Shown here piece by piece: positions 22,565 through 32,865 of a stretch of 64,000 nucleotides of DNA. The number at the start of each line of letters is the position of its first letter. Within the stretch, counting starts at the first letter, position 1. Location: assembly GCA_009733575.1 (NCBI GenBank), contig ML769578.1, positions 1-64,000 of the forward strand, read 5' to 3'. The notes beneath the pieces were generated by a model. That model made no database searches, was not told the DNA's origin, and saw only the letters and a program-made list of their open reading frames with translations. A program made the position numbers and the translations under genes. This DNA comes from Gymnopus androsaceus JB14 (Eukaryota > Basidiomycota > Agaricomycetes > Agaricales > Omphalotaceae).

Positions 22565-22942
22565 CTGTACCGTTCCGACCAAAAGTTCATGGGGTGTGAT
22601 GCATGACCTTCCCTGTTCACAATATTCAGTGTTCACAGATCTCAGTGACCTGTGACTGATTTGTGAACTGTTCACTGAGTGTTTACTAGCGCACTGAACC
22701 ACTACAGAAATACTTTACTTTGGAGCCATTTATGCCATTTTTGGCTTGTTTACGGAATTTTTAAGTAGATTTTCAACCATTTTGAGCATTTTTCAGTGTT
22801 TTTGACCATTTCAAGTGACTTTTTTTGCCTGTATTGGTTGTCACAGTGTTCACAACCTGAAGTGAACAATGACACCCTCCTGTGAACTGTTCATTTTAGG
22901 CCAATGTGACATGTGACTGAACTTTTGGTCAAAATGGTACAG
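22565..22942. mobile_element. 378-bp mariner-like MITE with TA target duplication
   Basis: CTGTACC(G/A)TT-(C/T)GACCAAAAGTTCA forms terminal inverted repeats of about 25 bp. TA flanks both ends (22563-22564 and 22943-22944). The interior is AT-rich with TGTTCAC repeats. Confidence 0.8.
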
Positions 22943-23698
22943 TAATGCATAGATAACTGATTACTATGTCGGAAACCTTGAATTTCGGCTATAACCGGCT
23001 GTAACCGCTTATAAACCCCATAATCAGAATCCCGATTATAAGCGATGATGTGAAAAGAGTCGGATGTTAATTAAGCGCTTAATCATAACACAGCCAACAA
23101 TTGTAAGCGCTTGTGCCACGTCTACAAGCATAAGCGCTTATAATTGCTGAGTGCGTGCACTAGTACTTTTATTACAGTAGTTGTACTGTAACTATTAGAT
23201 TACTTCACTTACTGTACTTCGTAGTTTATTAGTTACTTGTACTTGTACTTGTTTTACTTACCTATTGTATTTTGTAGTTCATTGTATTGAGCTTTATTAG
23301 TTTTGGTACTTTGGAGCTTACTGGAGTTTGTCGTTCTATTGGTATTAGTTATTGGTTACTGTGCTTAGTTCCTGTAGATTATATAAGCAAATTAGTAGTG
23401 ATTTACTGACCGGTTTGAACCCTTGACCTTTGTTAACATGTACATTATTAAGACTCTATTGGGCATAGTTACCACTTAGTAATGCCGCCATATTTATAAG
23501 GGAACCCTAGTTCAATAAGAGAGATAGATTAAGGCTTTCCTTAAATGAAATTCTAGTTTGCCGCTGTGTTGTATGTACAAAGAAAAGCTATCCATGATAG
23601 TGTTCGTGCATGCAGCATAGCAATGTAGTATAGGGGGTACAAGCATAGGATAACACAGTATGGAAGAACAATGACAATGCTCATCTTGAGTGTTCCAA

Positions 23699-24816
23699 GC
23701 TCGAGATCCCGACAAGAAGTGTGGACCATGAGCAATTTTTGGATGGTGATCGCACACTTCTTGGTACCAGGGATGGAACCCTTGAGCATCAGGAAATTGT
23801 TCTTGATGATACCATAATGAGGGAAACCACCCATGAGGGTGGTTTGCTTTTTGGTGACATCCGACTCTGTTGTGGCGTTGGCGTCGTCGGAACCAGAACC
23901 AATACGGTACACTTTCTTGTTGATTTTGGTACAGTGGTGGTAACCGTCTAAAATTGATGATAAGTTTGAAAAAGGAGTAACGAAAGCGATGATACGTACT
24001 TTGACCAGCATGGGGTACCAAGAACATGACCTTCGAAGGATACCATGCACCAATACACGCCACCTTCCTGAGACCCTTGTGTGTCTTCCTTGGCAGCTTC
24101 TTGGTGCCCCAATGGTGAGTTACACCCTCAAAACTGTGACCCTTGGTGACAGCAATGACATCCACACACTCATCCTGCTCAAAGACAGAGCTGACCTCAA
24201 CAGGCTTCTTGAACAGGCCGTGAGAAAACTTGACCTTGTCTGGGATTGAACGGCTGTTAACCTGGATCTCCATAAGGTACACCTTCTTCTGCGAGAGACC
24301 AGTCTTGCAGATTTGAGTGTGCACAAGGACACAGACAATGGTACAGTTTTTGCGAATATGCTCAAGCTCACAAGCAACAGACTTGCCACCATCCTCCATG
24401 TGCTTCTTGGTGTAATGAGTGAAGGCCTTCTTCTTCAAACGGTACCAGTTTTTGTATAAGCAATGTTTAAGCTCATCTGAAAGATGTGAAGCCCAAGCAG
24501 TGGTAAGGGTGCAGAGTCCACGGGGAGTTTCAATGTAGTCAACAACACCAACTATCATCATTGGTGATGTCTCAATGACAGTAACAGCCTCTACAACTTC
24601 ACGCTTGTGCATCTCTGGAACTAAAATATTAGATTTGAAAAAAGCTGGGATGAGAAATAGTTATGCACTGGAACTGGGACAGTCAAGATCACGGACAACA
24701 TGGGTCATACCAGCCTTGTGGCCCATAAGAGCATTCAATGAACTGTTTCTTGAGAGCAGCAGTCTGAGGCAAAGCATCTCCTTGATGCTACAAACGATTT
24801 CACGCTCAGCAGTCAT
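23699..24816 (-). pseudogene. RPL3: Ribosomal protein L3 (uL3) gene relic
   Basis: Minus-strand frames carry hallmark uL3 blocks: GHKAGMTHVVRDLD, KREVVEAVTVIETSPMM, ETPRGLCTLTT, TKKLPRKTHKGLRKVACIGA, MGGFPHYGIIKN and MLKGSIPGTKK. The intron after HAGQ (about 52 bp, GTACGT...TTTTAG) is still present, so this is a genomic copy and not a processed one. The true N-terminus is replaced, a stop follows the MTHVVRDLD exon, and similarity ends after RDLE near 23700, losing the C-terminal ~60 residues. Many family-invariant arginines are Cys, His or Gln, a CpG-decay signature. uL3 normally sits at the peptidyl-transferase end of the 60S subunit; this copy is non-functional. Confidence 0.9.
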
Positions 24817-25104
24817 GGTGAATGGTAACTAAATACTGGTCCCACTGCTCTCATCAACCAACATCAACCAATGGCTTGTTCAAATCTCCTGCATTCACTG
24901 ATACCAAAATGCACACTGTCATTTGTGTTCAAAATTGATTCGAGCGTGAGGTGCATGACACCAGAGTGGACCAATGAGGAAGTCTTGCATTATTGGGGTG
25001 ACAATGGCTTTGATTTGGGTATAAAGGGAGTATCTTTGAAACCTTCAATTTTGCATACTGATTTGCAAGTGTCGCTAACAAAGATATTTAGAATTGATGT
25101 TATG

Positions 25105-25605
25105 AATAGTAGAAGGTATGACTTACCTTTGAGGGGTTCAAGCGCTTTGAGCCTGACACACTCAAATTCTCACTCCGAAATGCCATCCTGGAAGATGACA
25201 ATTCATTCCAGCAATTTGTGAGAAAGCAATGAGCAGCAGAGGAGAGGCTGAAGGATGTACAGAGTGCCATTTATCTTGCAGCTCTGCCTGAGCAGCTTCT
25301 GAGCCAGATCCAATCGCCTTGGCTTGATAGCAGACAAATATCCCAGATGGATCTGTGTGGTATCTGCAAAGAAAAACTGAGCAGCCTGAGACTTCCATAA
25401 AGTATAAAACGTACAGTTGTGGACCCAATTCGTCGATTTTGTCGATTCCAGCAATCAGCAAGACCACTCCAAACAGCCTACTCATCATCGCATCCTCATC
25501 ATGTACACTCTCTCCAAACCTCAATGCAAGATCACAAACGGCCTGCGTGACACTCTCTACCTTGATCCTCTTGTTGTAAGTGAATGAATGATTTTGAGCA
25601 GTCAC
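25105..25605 (-). pseudogene. PUP2: Proteasome subunit alpha type-5 gene fragment
   Basis: The minus strand encodes [40 protein letters not shown] and GPQLY. Then, after a retained ~51-bp intron, come YHTDPSGIF and [19 protein letters not shown]. These are diagnostic of the 20S core alpha-5 subunit. The first ~115 residues are missing, the exon after KWH is badly decayed, and substitutions such as MSRP to MSRL are present. As with the neighbouring L3 relic, introns are kept, pointing to DNA-level capture and not retroposition. Both relics lie on the same strand within 2 kb and beside transposon genes. Confidence 0.85.
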
Positions 25606-27068
25606 TCAAGCATGGTCAATCATTGTTCAGACGTAGGCCGTTAAACCAGACATTGCGCAACCAAGATACCTTCCAGTTTACCATTGATTCTAAGGATAAA
25701 AAAGGGGAGAGGAGAAGCCAGGTGAGAGTTGGAAGAAAGCAGGAAAATTTCACGTGAGCTCAGGCACATGTGACAAATGTGGCGCGCATGTATAAAGCGC
25801 ACTTTGTTGATTTTGCTCTTGTTCAACAACACTGAGTAACACATCAGCATTATATTGAAGCTGGGTTTTCAACCTAGCTTCTTGTGGGTACCCCCAGCTC
25901 GTCAATGGCTCCTCCTTAATTTGATCAACCTCAACATCTCTCATTGCTTGTGCAAGGCTTCTTGTTGGAGTTGTTGGTGGCATCTGATTTGTAGAGCTCT
26001 CCGGTAAGCCCAAATTTCTTTACTCTACCTACATCATTAGGTGACCATGACTTTGGGGATGCCAAGGATCATATGCTTCTCTTTAACTCCTGTACGTTCT
26101 GAACCTTGCTGATGCGTTTCCTGTTCAGGCTTTCACGCCAGACATCTACAAGAAGAAACCCTCCAGCTTTGATGCACCTTTCCATTTCACTTGAAAGCTC
26201 TTCCTGCCACTAAGCGTCAACTGCCTGATGGTCTTCAGACAACTTAGACTTGTCTAGAGTGCGTGGCAGGAAGTTTTTCTCTTGCTTTCTTCCATTGCTG
26301 GCTTGCCATCCAGGGCAAATGTAGCTGTTGAATTGTTGCGGTTCAGGTATGTTAAAGCCTCACTCTTCAAGTAAATTGACTCTAATCGGGCTCTTCATAT
26401 CTAGGCTTCATATTTGTGCTGCCAGGGTAGATTGACTATTTACAATTGGTTCACTGGGACAACTATGTACAATTACAGCAAGTGTTACTAGTATGATGAG
26501 ATATGCAATTAGGTATGAAATCAAAACTCCTCTCTATAAAACTTCAGCCTCGCCGATGTGTTACCCTGGTGTGGGCTGGAGGGACTGCAGGCTCCTTGTG
26601 ATCATTGGATGTCTCTATCCCCCTCCGTGAGCACCTCTGCAAGCTCCAGCTGCAGATGTTTCTGCTTCATTAGGACAAGGTGGTCCACAGGGATCCAACA
26701 AAAAACCATCCTGATTATATGTGGCATCTTTGACTACCCCTTGACCAAAAACATTTTCGAGCAAGTCTTCAGGATTGGGATTGGTGGCAGGCATTTCTGG
26801 TGCGGAAGACGGACCTAAAGTGAATATAGATCAATGGAAAGCTTGAAAGGGAGATTGTTGAGTATACACACCTTCTCCAGTGGCATCTGTAATAGTGGGA
26901 GCTGATGAGGAAGATGCAGTGGCTGTTTCAATGGTGGTTGCAGTGGTGGTTGGAGGTCCTATAATGAGAGTATATTAGCAATATATATATCATCCAGAAT
27001 AAAGCTAAATTACCTGCATCTGCAAGTCGTATGGCAAGTAATGCCTCAGCAATGGAATCCATGTACTC

Positions 27069-27073
27069 CTCAC
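27069..27073 (+). other. Left target-site duplication CTCAC of the copia element
   Basis: CTCAC directly precedes the 5' LTR and is repeated at 32866-32870 directly after the 3' LTR. Five base pairs is the usual copia footprint. Confidence 0.95.
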
Positions 27074-27360
27074 TGTTAGGATATTGACCTGTACGCCCAT
27101 ATCATTGCTTTGACCTTTCCCTTTATAGATACTTACACTTTTACTTCCGCTCATGTGGCTTACCAATAACTAGGTAGTTTACCTATATATGTAGAGCTAG
27201 CGCATCGCCTCACCTCAGTTGTTCTACGTTCATACAACTGAGGTGAGTAGCTCATACTTACTATACTTTGACATTATCTGATTACCTATTAGCTTATTCG
27301 TCTACAGGTACATAATACAGAGTTGTTCTACATTCATACAACTGAGCTTATTTGTCTACA
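27074..27360 (+). repeat. 5' LTR
   Basis: Begins TGTTAGG and ends CTACA. Contains a TATATATG box near 27184 and an inverted pair (CTCAGTTGTTCTACGTTC ... CATACAACTGAG) downstream of it. Confidence 0.95.
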
Positions 27361-27376
27361 GATTATGAGACTGGTC
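27361..27376 (+). promoter_or_regulatory. Primer-binding region
   Basis: GATTATGAGACTGGTC directly follows the 5' LTR. TTATGAG is complementary to the CAU anticodon loop of initiator tRNA-Met, so priming from a half-tRNA as in Ty1/copia relatives is plausible. This is inference from a short match. Confidence 0.5.
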
Positions 27377-27434
27377 TCTCCCTGAACATACAAAAACTAC
27401 AGAGAAAATCCTGATCTACCTACCCAATCCCAAA

Positions 27435-29645
27435 ATGTCGACACAATCTAATAACATCTTGATACCGAGATTCCCCAAAGAAAACCAACTCGATGGTGAT
27501 AAAAATTGGAGAACTTACAAACGCGAATGCATACTTGCGTTGAAAGCCAGGAGTCTGTTGCTGTACATTGAAGGAAAAATTCCAGAACCATTGCCGAATA
27601 CCAATCTCCTCGTTAGCCAAACCCAAACCCCTGTCTGGAGTGCCACCCCTCTCCGTGAAGAGTGGATCGCTCGAGACGCGACAGCGACAAGCATTCTGAT
27701 CACCAACATCCAAGATCCAGTTGGTATTGGAATTGATGAAACCAAGTCATCAGCGGAGATCTGGAAATATCTCTCTGGAAAATTCGAGAAGCAAGTGGAG
27801 CAACGAATTCACCTCGCCAATACCACTCTCCGCACCCACACCTACAACCCCGAAACGATGTCTATGGAGGACCACGAGAAGAAAATGAAAAATCTTCTCC
27901 GAACACTCAAAGACTATGGGGGAACCTGTAGCGATGAACAATTCCGTCTCATCATCATTGCATCCCTTCCCCTAGACTGGAAACAGGATACTAGGAATGT
28001 CCCTGGAACCTCTAGCGAGGATGCGTTCACCTTCCTCCACAGTCTCTACCTCGAAAAACAGCATGAACGGGAGACGAGCGAACAGGACGAGAAGCGTGTA
28101 AAAGCATTGATGGCAAAACACACCACCACTGCTGCTGCTACCACTACCCACATCCAACAAAATCATCCGTCTAGGAACTCGGACCTCATCTGCAGCAACC
28201 CCGTCTGTGGCAAACGTGGTCATACCATTGATCGCTGCTGGGCAAAAGGGGGTGGTCGTGAAGGCTTAGCGCCTAAGAATTGGCGTTTCAACAGAAAAGC
28301 CGAACCGAATAGCGTCAACGTAGCAGCTGCGTCCACATCCGTCGATCCTGAACCCAGCCAACTCTATGTCCTGTCAGCTGATGCCTCGGGTGCGTCCTAT
28401 ATACACCAAACAACCGATGCTAGTCCTGACACAATACCACCTAGACATGAACCTGCCATGGTAAATGAGGGTGATCAGAATGGAGATGGACTAGCGGGTG
28501 TATGTAGAGACCTACCTGTACAGTGTACACTTGTATCCAACCCAGCTGACTGTACCGTCTGCCATGGGAATACAAACTCGATATATCCACCTCCTAAAAC
28601 GTACATCAATTCTGGTGCGACAGAACATTGCTGGATGACAAAAGATGATTTCATCATGTTCAAAGAGGTCAGCGGCCAGCACGGGAATAGTGCGATAGCA
28701 GGTGAAGCGGGACAATTCGACATTCTTGGTATTGGTACAGTCGAGTTCCGAACCAGAGCAGAAGGGAAACCAAGGACGATACGACTTGAGGAAGTGAAAT
28801 ACATCCCATCATTCAGTCAAAACCTGATATCCCTCTCGGCATTGGATAGGCGAGGATGCAAAGGGGACTGGGGAGATGGAGTACTGTGGGTACGTGGCCA
28901 GAGAGGAGAAATTGTGATGTGCGGTGAGGGCAGAGGAAGGATGTATGAAGTTGAAAGACTGAAAACGGAAACCCGTGCAAATTCAGCCAGGTCACACAAT
29001 AAACCCACTGACATTGCAACCTGGCATAGGCGGCTGGGGCATGTTGGAATTCCCCGAATACTGCGTATGGCGAATCGGAATCTAGTGGATGGTCTCAGTG
29101 TAACCTCAAAATCGGTGGTTGGGATGTGTGAAGCTTGCTTATATGGAAAGGCAACACGTAGGCCATTCGATGAGGTAGTGACCCACGAGACAGAGGTGCT
29201 AGAGAGGGTACACATGGATCTCTGGGGACCAGCACATACGCCAAGTCGAGGAGGAGCTCTATACATGATGCTCTGCACTGATGGTCGATCATCGGTTCGC
29301 ATTCCATACTTCCTGTCCAACAAACGACAAGAGACTACCATTAAAGAATTCCACAAGTATCGCGTAATGGCCGAACGACAAACGGGAAAGCGACTTCGGA
29401 TTATCCGCATCGACGGGGGTAGAGAGTTCAACAATCCACTCATGGATGCATATTGTGCAGAATGTGGGATCGTGATTGAGAAGATCACGCCGTATTCTTC
29501 TGCAGCTAACAGTGTGGCTGAGAGAGCAAATCGGACGGTAATCGAGGGTGTACGCACCTTGCTAGAAGAATCCGGATTTCCCCCCTCGTTCTGGGCTGAA
29601 GCAGCCAGTACATTCACCTACATCGACAACTTCATCCCTACTTCG
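27435..29645 (+). pseudogene. Copia gag-protease-integrase part of the polyprotein
   Basis: The frame opens at ATG 27435 and runs 737 codons to a TGA at 29646. Gag carries a CCHC-like knuckle at about residues 252-267 (CSNPVCGKRGHTIDRC, with an extended first spacing). The protease motif at about 390 reads YINSGATEHCW, where the family has D-S-G, so the catalytic Asp is Asn (residue 392). Integrase follows with the zinc-binding WHRRLGH...CEACLYGK (about 530-570) and the D,D-35-E triad in HMDLWGP, RIDGGREF and NSVAERANRT. After the TGA the same frame continues at 29649, so a CGA-to-TGA change is the likely lesion. Confidence 0.95.
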
Positions 29646-29648
29646 TGA

Positions 29649-31338
29649 TTCCCTGACGATGTGCCTATTGAGACCTGGACCCAAAAACGTCATGACATAT
29701 CCCATCTACGTCTGTTCAGTTGTGACTGTTGGGTGACATTGCCAGAAGTTAGGAAAAATGGCAAGTTGGCAAGGCAGGCAGTGAAAGGCAAGTTATTGGG
29801 CTATATTGGTCGGCGAGGTTATAGAATCTGGATACCGGAGTCGAGGAAGATTATAGAGTCGCGGGACGTTCGCTTTGAGGAGGGGAATGGTCGCCGTACT
29901 GTTGAAAGGGGAGAAATAGGACTGGGTGGCGGAACTGAGGGGGAGATGTCAAAGCGTGCTGGAATGCCTGATCGGGGACCTGATGTCATTAAACCCGTTG
30001 ACAGCGGAGTTGATTCCACTAAATCCGGAATTCCCGAGGATGCATTGATGCCGAGAAATGATTCGGCTAATTCCTCCCCGCTATCCTCTCCTCCATCCTC
30101 TGTCCCTCCATCACCTACACCAGAACCTACTCGGACACTACGAAATCGGACCAACCATGGGAACCTGAATGTAGATGCATTGATGCGTCGTCAAATGGGT
30201 TGGACCGGTAGCCAATCGCAAGCCGACTCTGAACCGGACCCAGAAACTGAGTCATCACTTGCAATGGTGGTACAGAATCCATGGGCTTTTGCAGCGTCAT
30301 CGGGTGATTTTTACGTCCCAAATTCATATAACCAAGCGATGAAACGACCGGAATTGTGGGTCCCGGCGATGGAAACCAAATACCAGACACTGCTGGAGAA
30401 GGATGTATGGGAACTCGTTACATTACCACCAGGCGCGAATTTGACAAAGGGTAGATGGGTTTATGCAATCAAATGGACATCGACGGGGGAAATTGATAAA
30501 CGGAAAGCGCGTTGGGTTGCGCAGGGCTTCACACAAGTTTTTGGAATGGACTATGAGGAGACATACGGTAGTGTGGCTCAGTTCGAATCTCTTCGCATTG
30601 TTATTGCAATCATTGTCATCCTCCAACTATCCTTCTTCCATGTTGATTTCAAAGCAGCTTTTCTTAACAGTCCAATCACACACGACGTCTATATGGAACA
30701 GCCCCATGGATTTGTGAAACCTGGTCAGGAGCACTTGGTCTGCAAGCTAAAGAGAACAATTTATGGCTTACGGCAGGGTTCACATGACTGGCAGACAACG
30801 CTAGGTAATGCTTATCATGAAGATGGCTATACCACATCACGCGCCGACCCTTCTATCCGTTTTCGTAGGAAGGATGGAATCTACACTATCCACGGGACCT
30901 ATGGTGATGATGTCTTTGGTGGTACTTCTGGTGAAAAAGGGATTATTGTTGATGAGCTGCGGAAATGTTGGGAATCTAGCAATGTGGCAAATGAGACCCT
31001 TCTTGGGGTGCAAATCACACATGACAGAAGAACTGGCTCGATTACACTCTCGCAAGCGCGTTATTTCCAACGGATGCTTGAACATTTTGGTTTCCAGGAC
31101 ATTCGGCCACGCCATACGCCTCTACCCCCGAATATACATCTCCGAGCAGCTCCAAATCCTCTACCTGAGGATGAACGTATCTTCATGGCTGGAAAACCAT
31201 ATCGCGAATTTGTTGGATGCTCAATGTGGGGCCAAGGCCTAACCCGACCTGATATTTCCTTTGCGGCGGGTTTGCTAGCACGATATCAGTTAAACCCTGG
31301 TCGTGCTCAATGGGAGTGTGTAGAACAGCTGGTTCAGT
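29649..31338 (+). pseudogene. Copia reverse transcriptase part, after the in-frame stop
   Basis: Same frame as 27435. It starts in the C-terminal integrase/GAG-pre-RT linker (FSCDCWVTLPEVRKNGKL), passes a Ser/Pro-rich spacer, then the reverse transcriptase. RT blocks include KGRWVYAIKWTSTGEIDKRK, FFHVDFKAAFLNSPI, TIYGLRQGSHDWQ and the catalytic TYGDDVFGG. It ends in the post-RT region (KPYREFVGCSMWGQGLTRPD) where the nested element begins at 31339, supplying an unrelated stop. Confidence 0.9.
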
Positions 31339-31991
31339 AAGAATGCTATAGCAAATCCTGATAATTTAGGATTTGCTATTGTAGCAAATCCTGATAACTA
31401 TTATAGGGGAGTGCTATAGCAAACCAGATAGCATTATATTAATGCTATAGCATGCTGATACTGTCGTATAGAGCCAAAAATTGCGATTTTTGTACAGCCT
31501 GAACCGCTGCCCGTGGGAAAAAACTGACACCTCCCCCCTGCCCCGTGGTAGTGATGGCTACCCACCCATAACCTTATCTTATCATGTTACCCTAACCCTG
31601 ACCCAGTGGAGCCTTTCCTTTTATATAACCCCTATATTGAACAGCAGGGGCAAGCCCCCCGCACCCCCGACTTCGTCCTCACCCCTAAACCCTAACCCCA
31701 ACCCCTAACCCCTAACCATACCTACTCCACCTCATGTATGGACCAGGTATAACTTTCCCACGGTCACATGATAGCCCAGACCACTGTATGGACCAGGTTA
31801 GGGTTAGCTAAAGCTAACCCTAACCCTAACTTTTATGTCACATGACCATCTAGTAGCATTACCTAACCATAACCCTAACCCTATAGTACCATAGCCTGCT
31901 ATAGCAGCTAGGTGTCGGCTCCCCTATAATAGTTATCAGGATTTGCTACAATAGCAAATCCTAAGTTATCAGGGTTTGCTATAGCATTCTT
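31339..31991. mobile_element. 653-bp inverted-repeat element nested in the copia, carrying telomere-like repeats
   Basis: Ends AAGAATGCTATAGCAAA are inverted copies; similarity between the two ends runs about 72 bp with few mismatches, including GGATTTGCTATTGTAGCAAA. GCTATAGCA repeats are subterminal. Between about 31585 and 31885 are CCCTAA and TTAGGG tracts in both orientations. No open frame. No unambiguous target duplication. It splits the copia coding region, so it is the youngest of three nested elements. Confidence 0.8.
31585..31885. repeat. Interstitial telomere-like CCCTAA/TTAGGG tracts
   Basis: Short runs such as CTAAACCCTAACCCC (about 31686), GGTTAGGGTTAGC (31797) followed by GCTAACCCTAACCCTAAC (31814), and ATAACCCTAACCC (31868). 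The adjacent opposite orientations at 31797-31831 form an inverted junction. Confidence 0.85.
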
Positions 31992-31999
31992 GCTGCCTC

Positions 32000-32581
32000 T
32001 GGTGTGTAGAATGGTTAGCTGGATATATCAAGTGGTCCATTCACTATTCAATCACCTATCGACCTCCAGCATCTGTGCGAGTACCCGGCGATGGTCTACA
32101 ACCTCTGGGATACTCGGATTCCGATCATGCGGGGTGTTTGGACACGCGGTGTTCCACCAGTGGATACGTATTTTTCATGGCAGGAGCTCCAGTCTGTTGG
32201 AGCTCTAAACGGCAGCCCATGGTTACAATGTCCACGACAGATGCCGAGTATGTCAGCCTCGCGCGTGCATCCAACCAAGCCATCTGGATGACGTCCTTCA
32301 TGTCAGAGATTGACTTGCATCTGAAGGAGCCAGTTGAAATACGGAACAATTGCTCGGGAGCAGTGGGACTGTCGAAGAATTCCAAGAATCTGGATGTTGT
32401 GAAACATGTTGATGTCAAGTATCACCATGTCCGTGAAAGTGTCGAGAAGAAGAGGATTGTGGTTAAGCAGGTTCGCTCTGGGGAGAACATTGCAGATATT
32501 TTTATGAAACCCCTTGGGGCTACAGCACTTCATAAGCTTGTTCGGGATTTGGGCTTGGATTGTACGGATCAGGGGGGGTGT
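32000..32581 (+). pseudogene. Copia RNase H part, after the nested element
   Basis: Resumes in a different frame with YSDSDHAGCLDTRCSTSGYV, CWSSKRQPMVTMSTTDAEYV and NNCSGAVGLSKN, then HHVRESVEKKRIVVKQV and GENIADIFMKPLG, ending at 32581-32583 just inside the 3' LTR. These are the usual copia RNase H and C-terminal blocks with their acidic active-site residues. Confidence 0.9.
32572..32578 (+). other. Polypurine tract
   Basis: AGGGGGG directly before the 3' LTR, the expected plus-strand primer. Confidence 0.85.
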
Positions 32582-32865
32582 TAGGATATTGACCCGTACG
32601 CCCATATCATTGCTTTGACCTTTCCCTTTATAGATACTTACACTTTTACTTCCACTCATGTGGCTTACCAATAACTAGGTAGTTTACCTATATATGTAGA
32701 GCTAGCGCATCGCCTCACCTCAGTTGTTCTACGTTCATACAACTGAGGTGAGTAGCTCATACTTACTATACTTGGACATTATCTGATTACCTATTAGCTT
32801 ATTCGTCTACAGGTACATAATACAGAGTTGTTCTACGTTCATACAACTGAGCTTATTCGTCTACA
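32579..32865 (+). repeat. 3' LTR
   Basis: 287 bp, five differences from the 5' LTR, followed by CTCAC (32866-32870). Four of the five differences are CpG against TpG or CpA. Confidence 0.95.

Larger units (their letters stand above)
27074..32865 (+). mobile_element. Full-length Ty1/copia retrotransposon (5.79 kb, including a nested element)
   Basis: Two 287-bp LTRs bracket a gag-pol frame, with a primer-binding region, a polypurine tract and a CTCAC duplication. The LTRs differ at 5 of 287 positions (about 98.3% identity), so insertion is recent relative to other elements here. It lies in an exon of the minus-strand transposon gene. It is inactive: the gag-pol frame has an in-frame TGA, the protease aspartate is changed, and a 653-bp element interrupts the RT-RNase H region. 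Confidence 0.95.

Noticed and set aside
23512..24612. A single 366-codon ribosomal L3 gene
   Set aside because: The frame reads through a retained intron and past the point where family similarity ends; it is a relic, not one exon.
28817..29617. 266-codon minus-strand frame
   Set aside because: It is antisense to the copia integrase, whose motifs on the plus strand are unambiguous.
31660..31880. True telomere or chromosome end
   Set aside because: The CCCTAA runs are short, imperfect, in both orientations, and enclosed by inverted-repeat ends inside a copia element.
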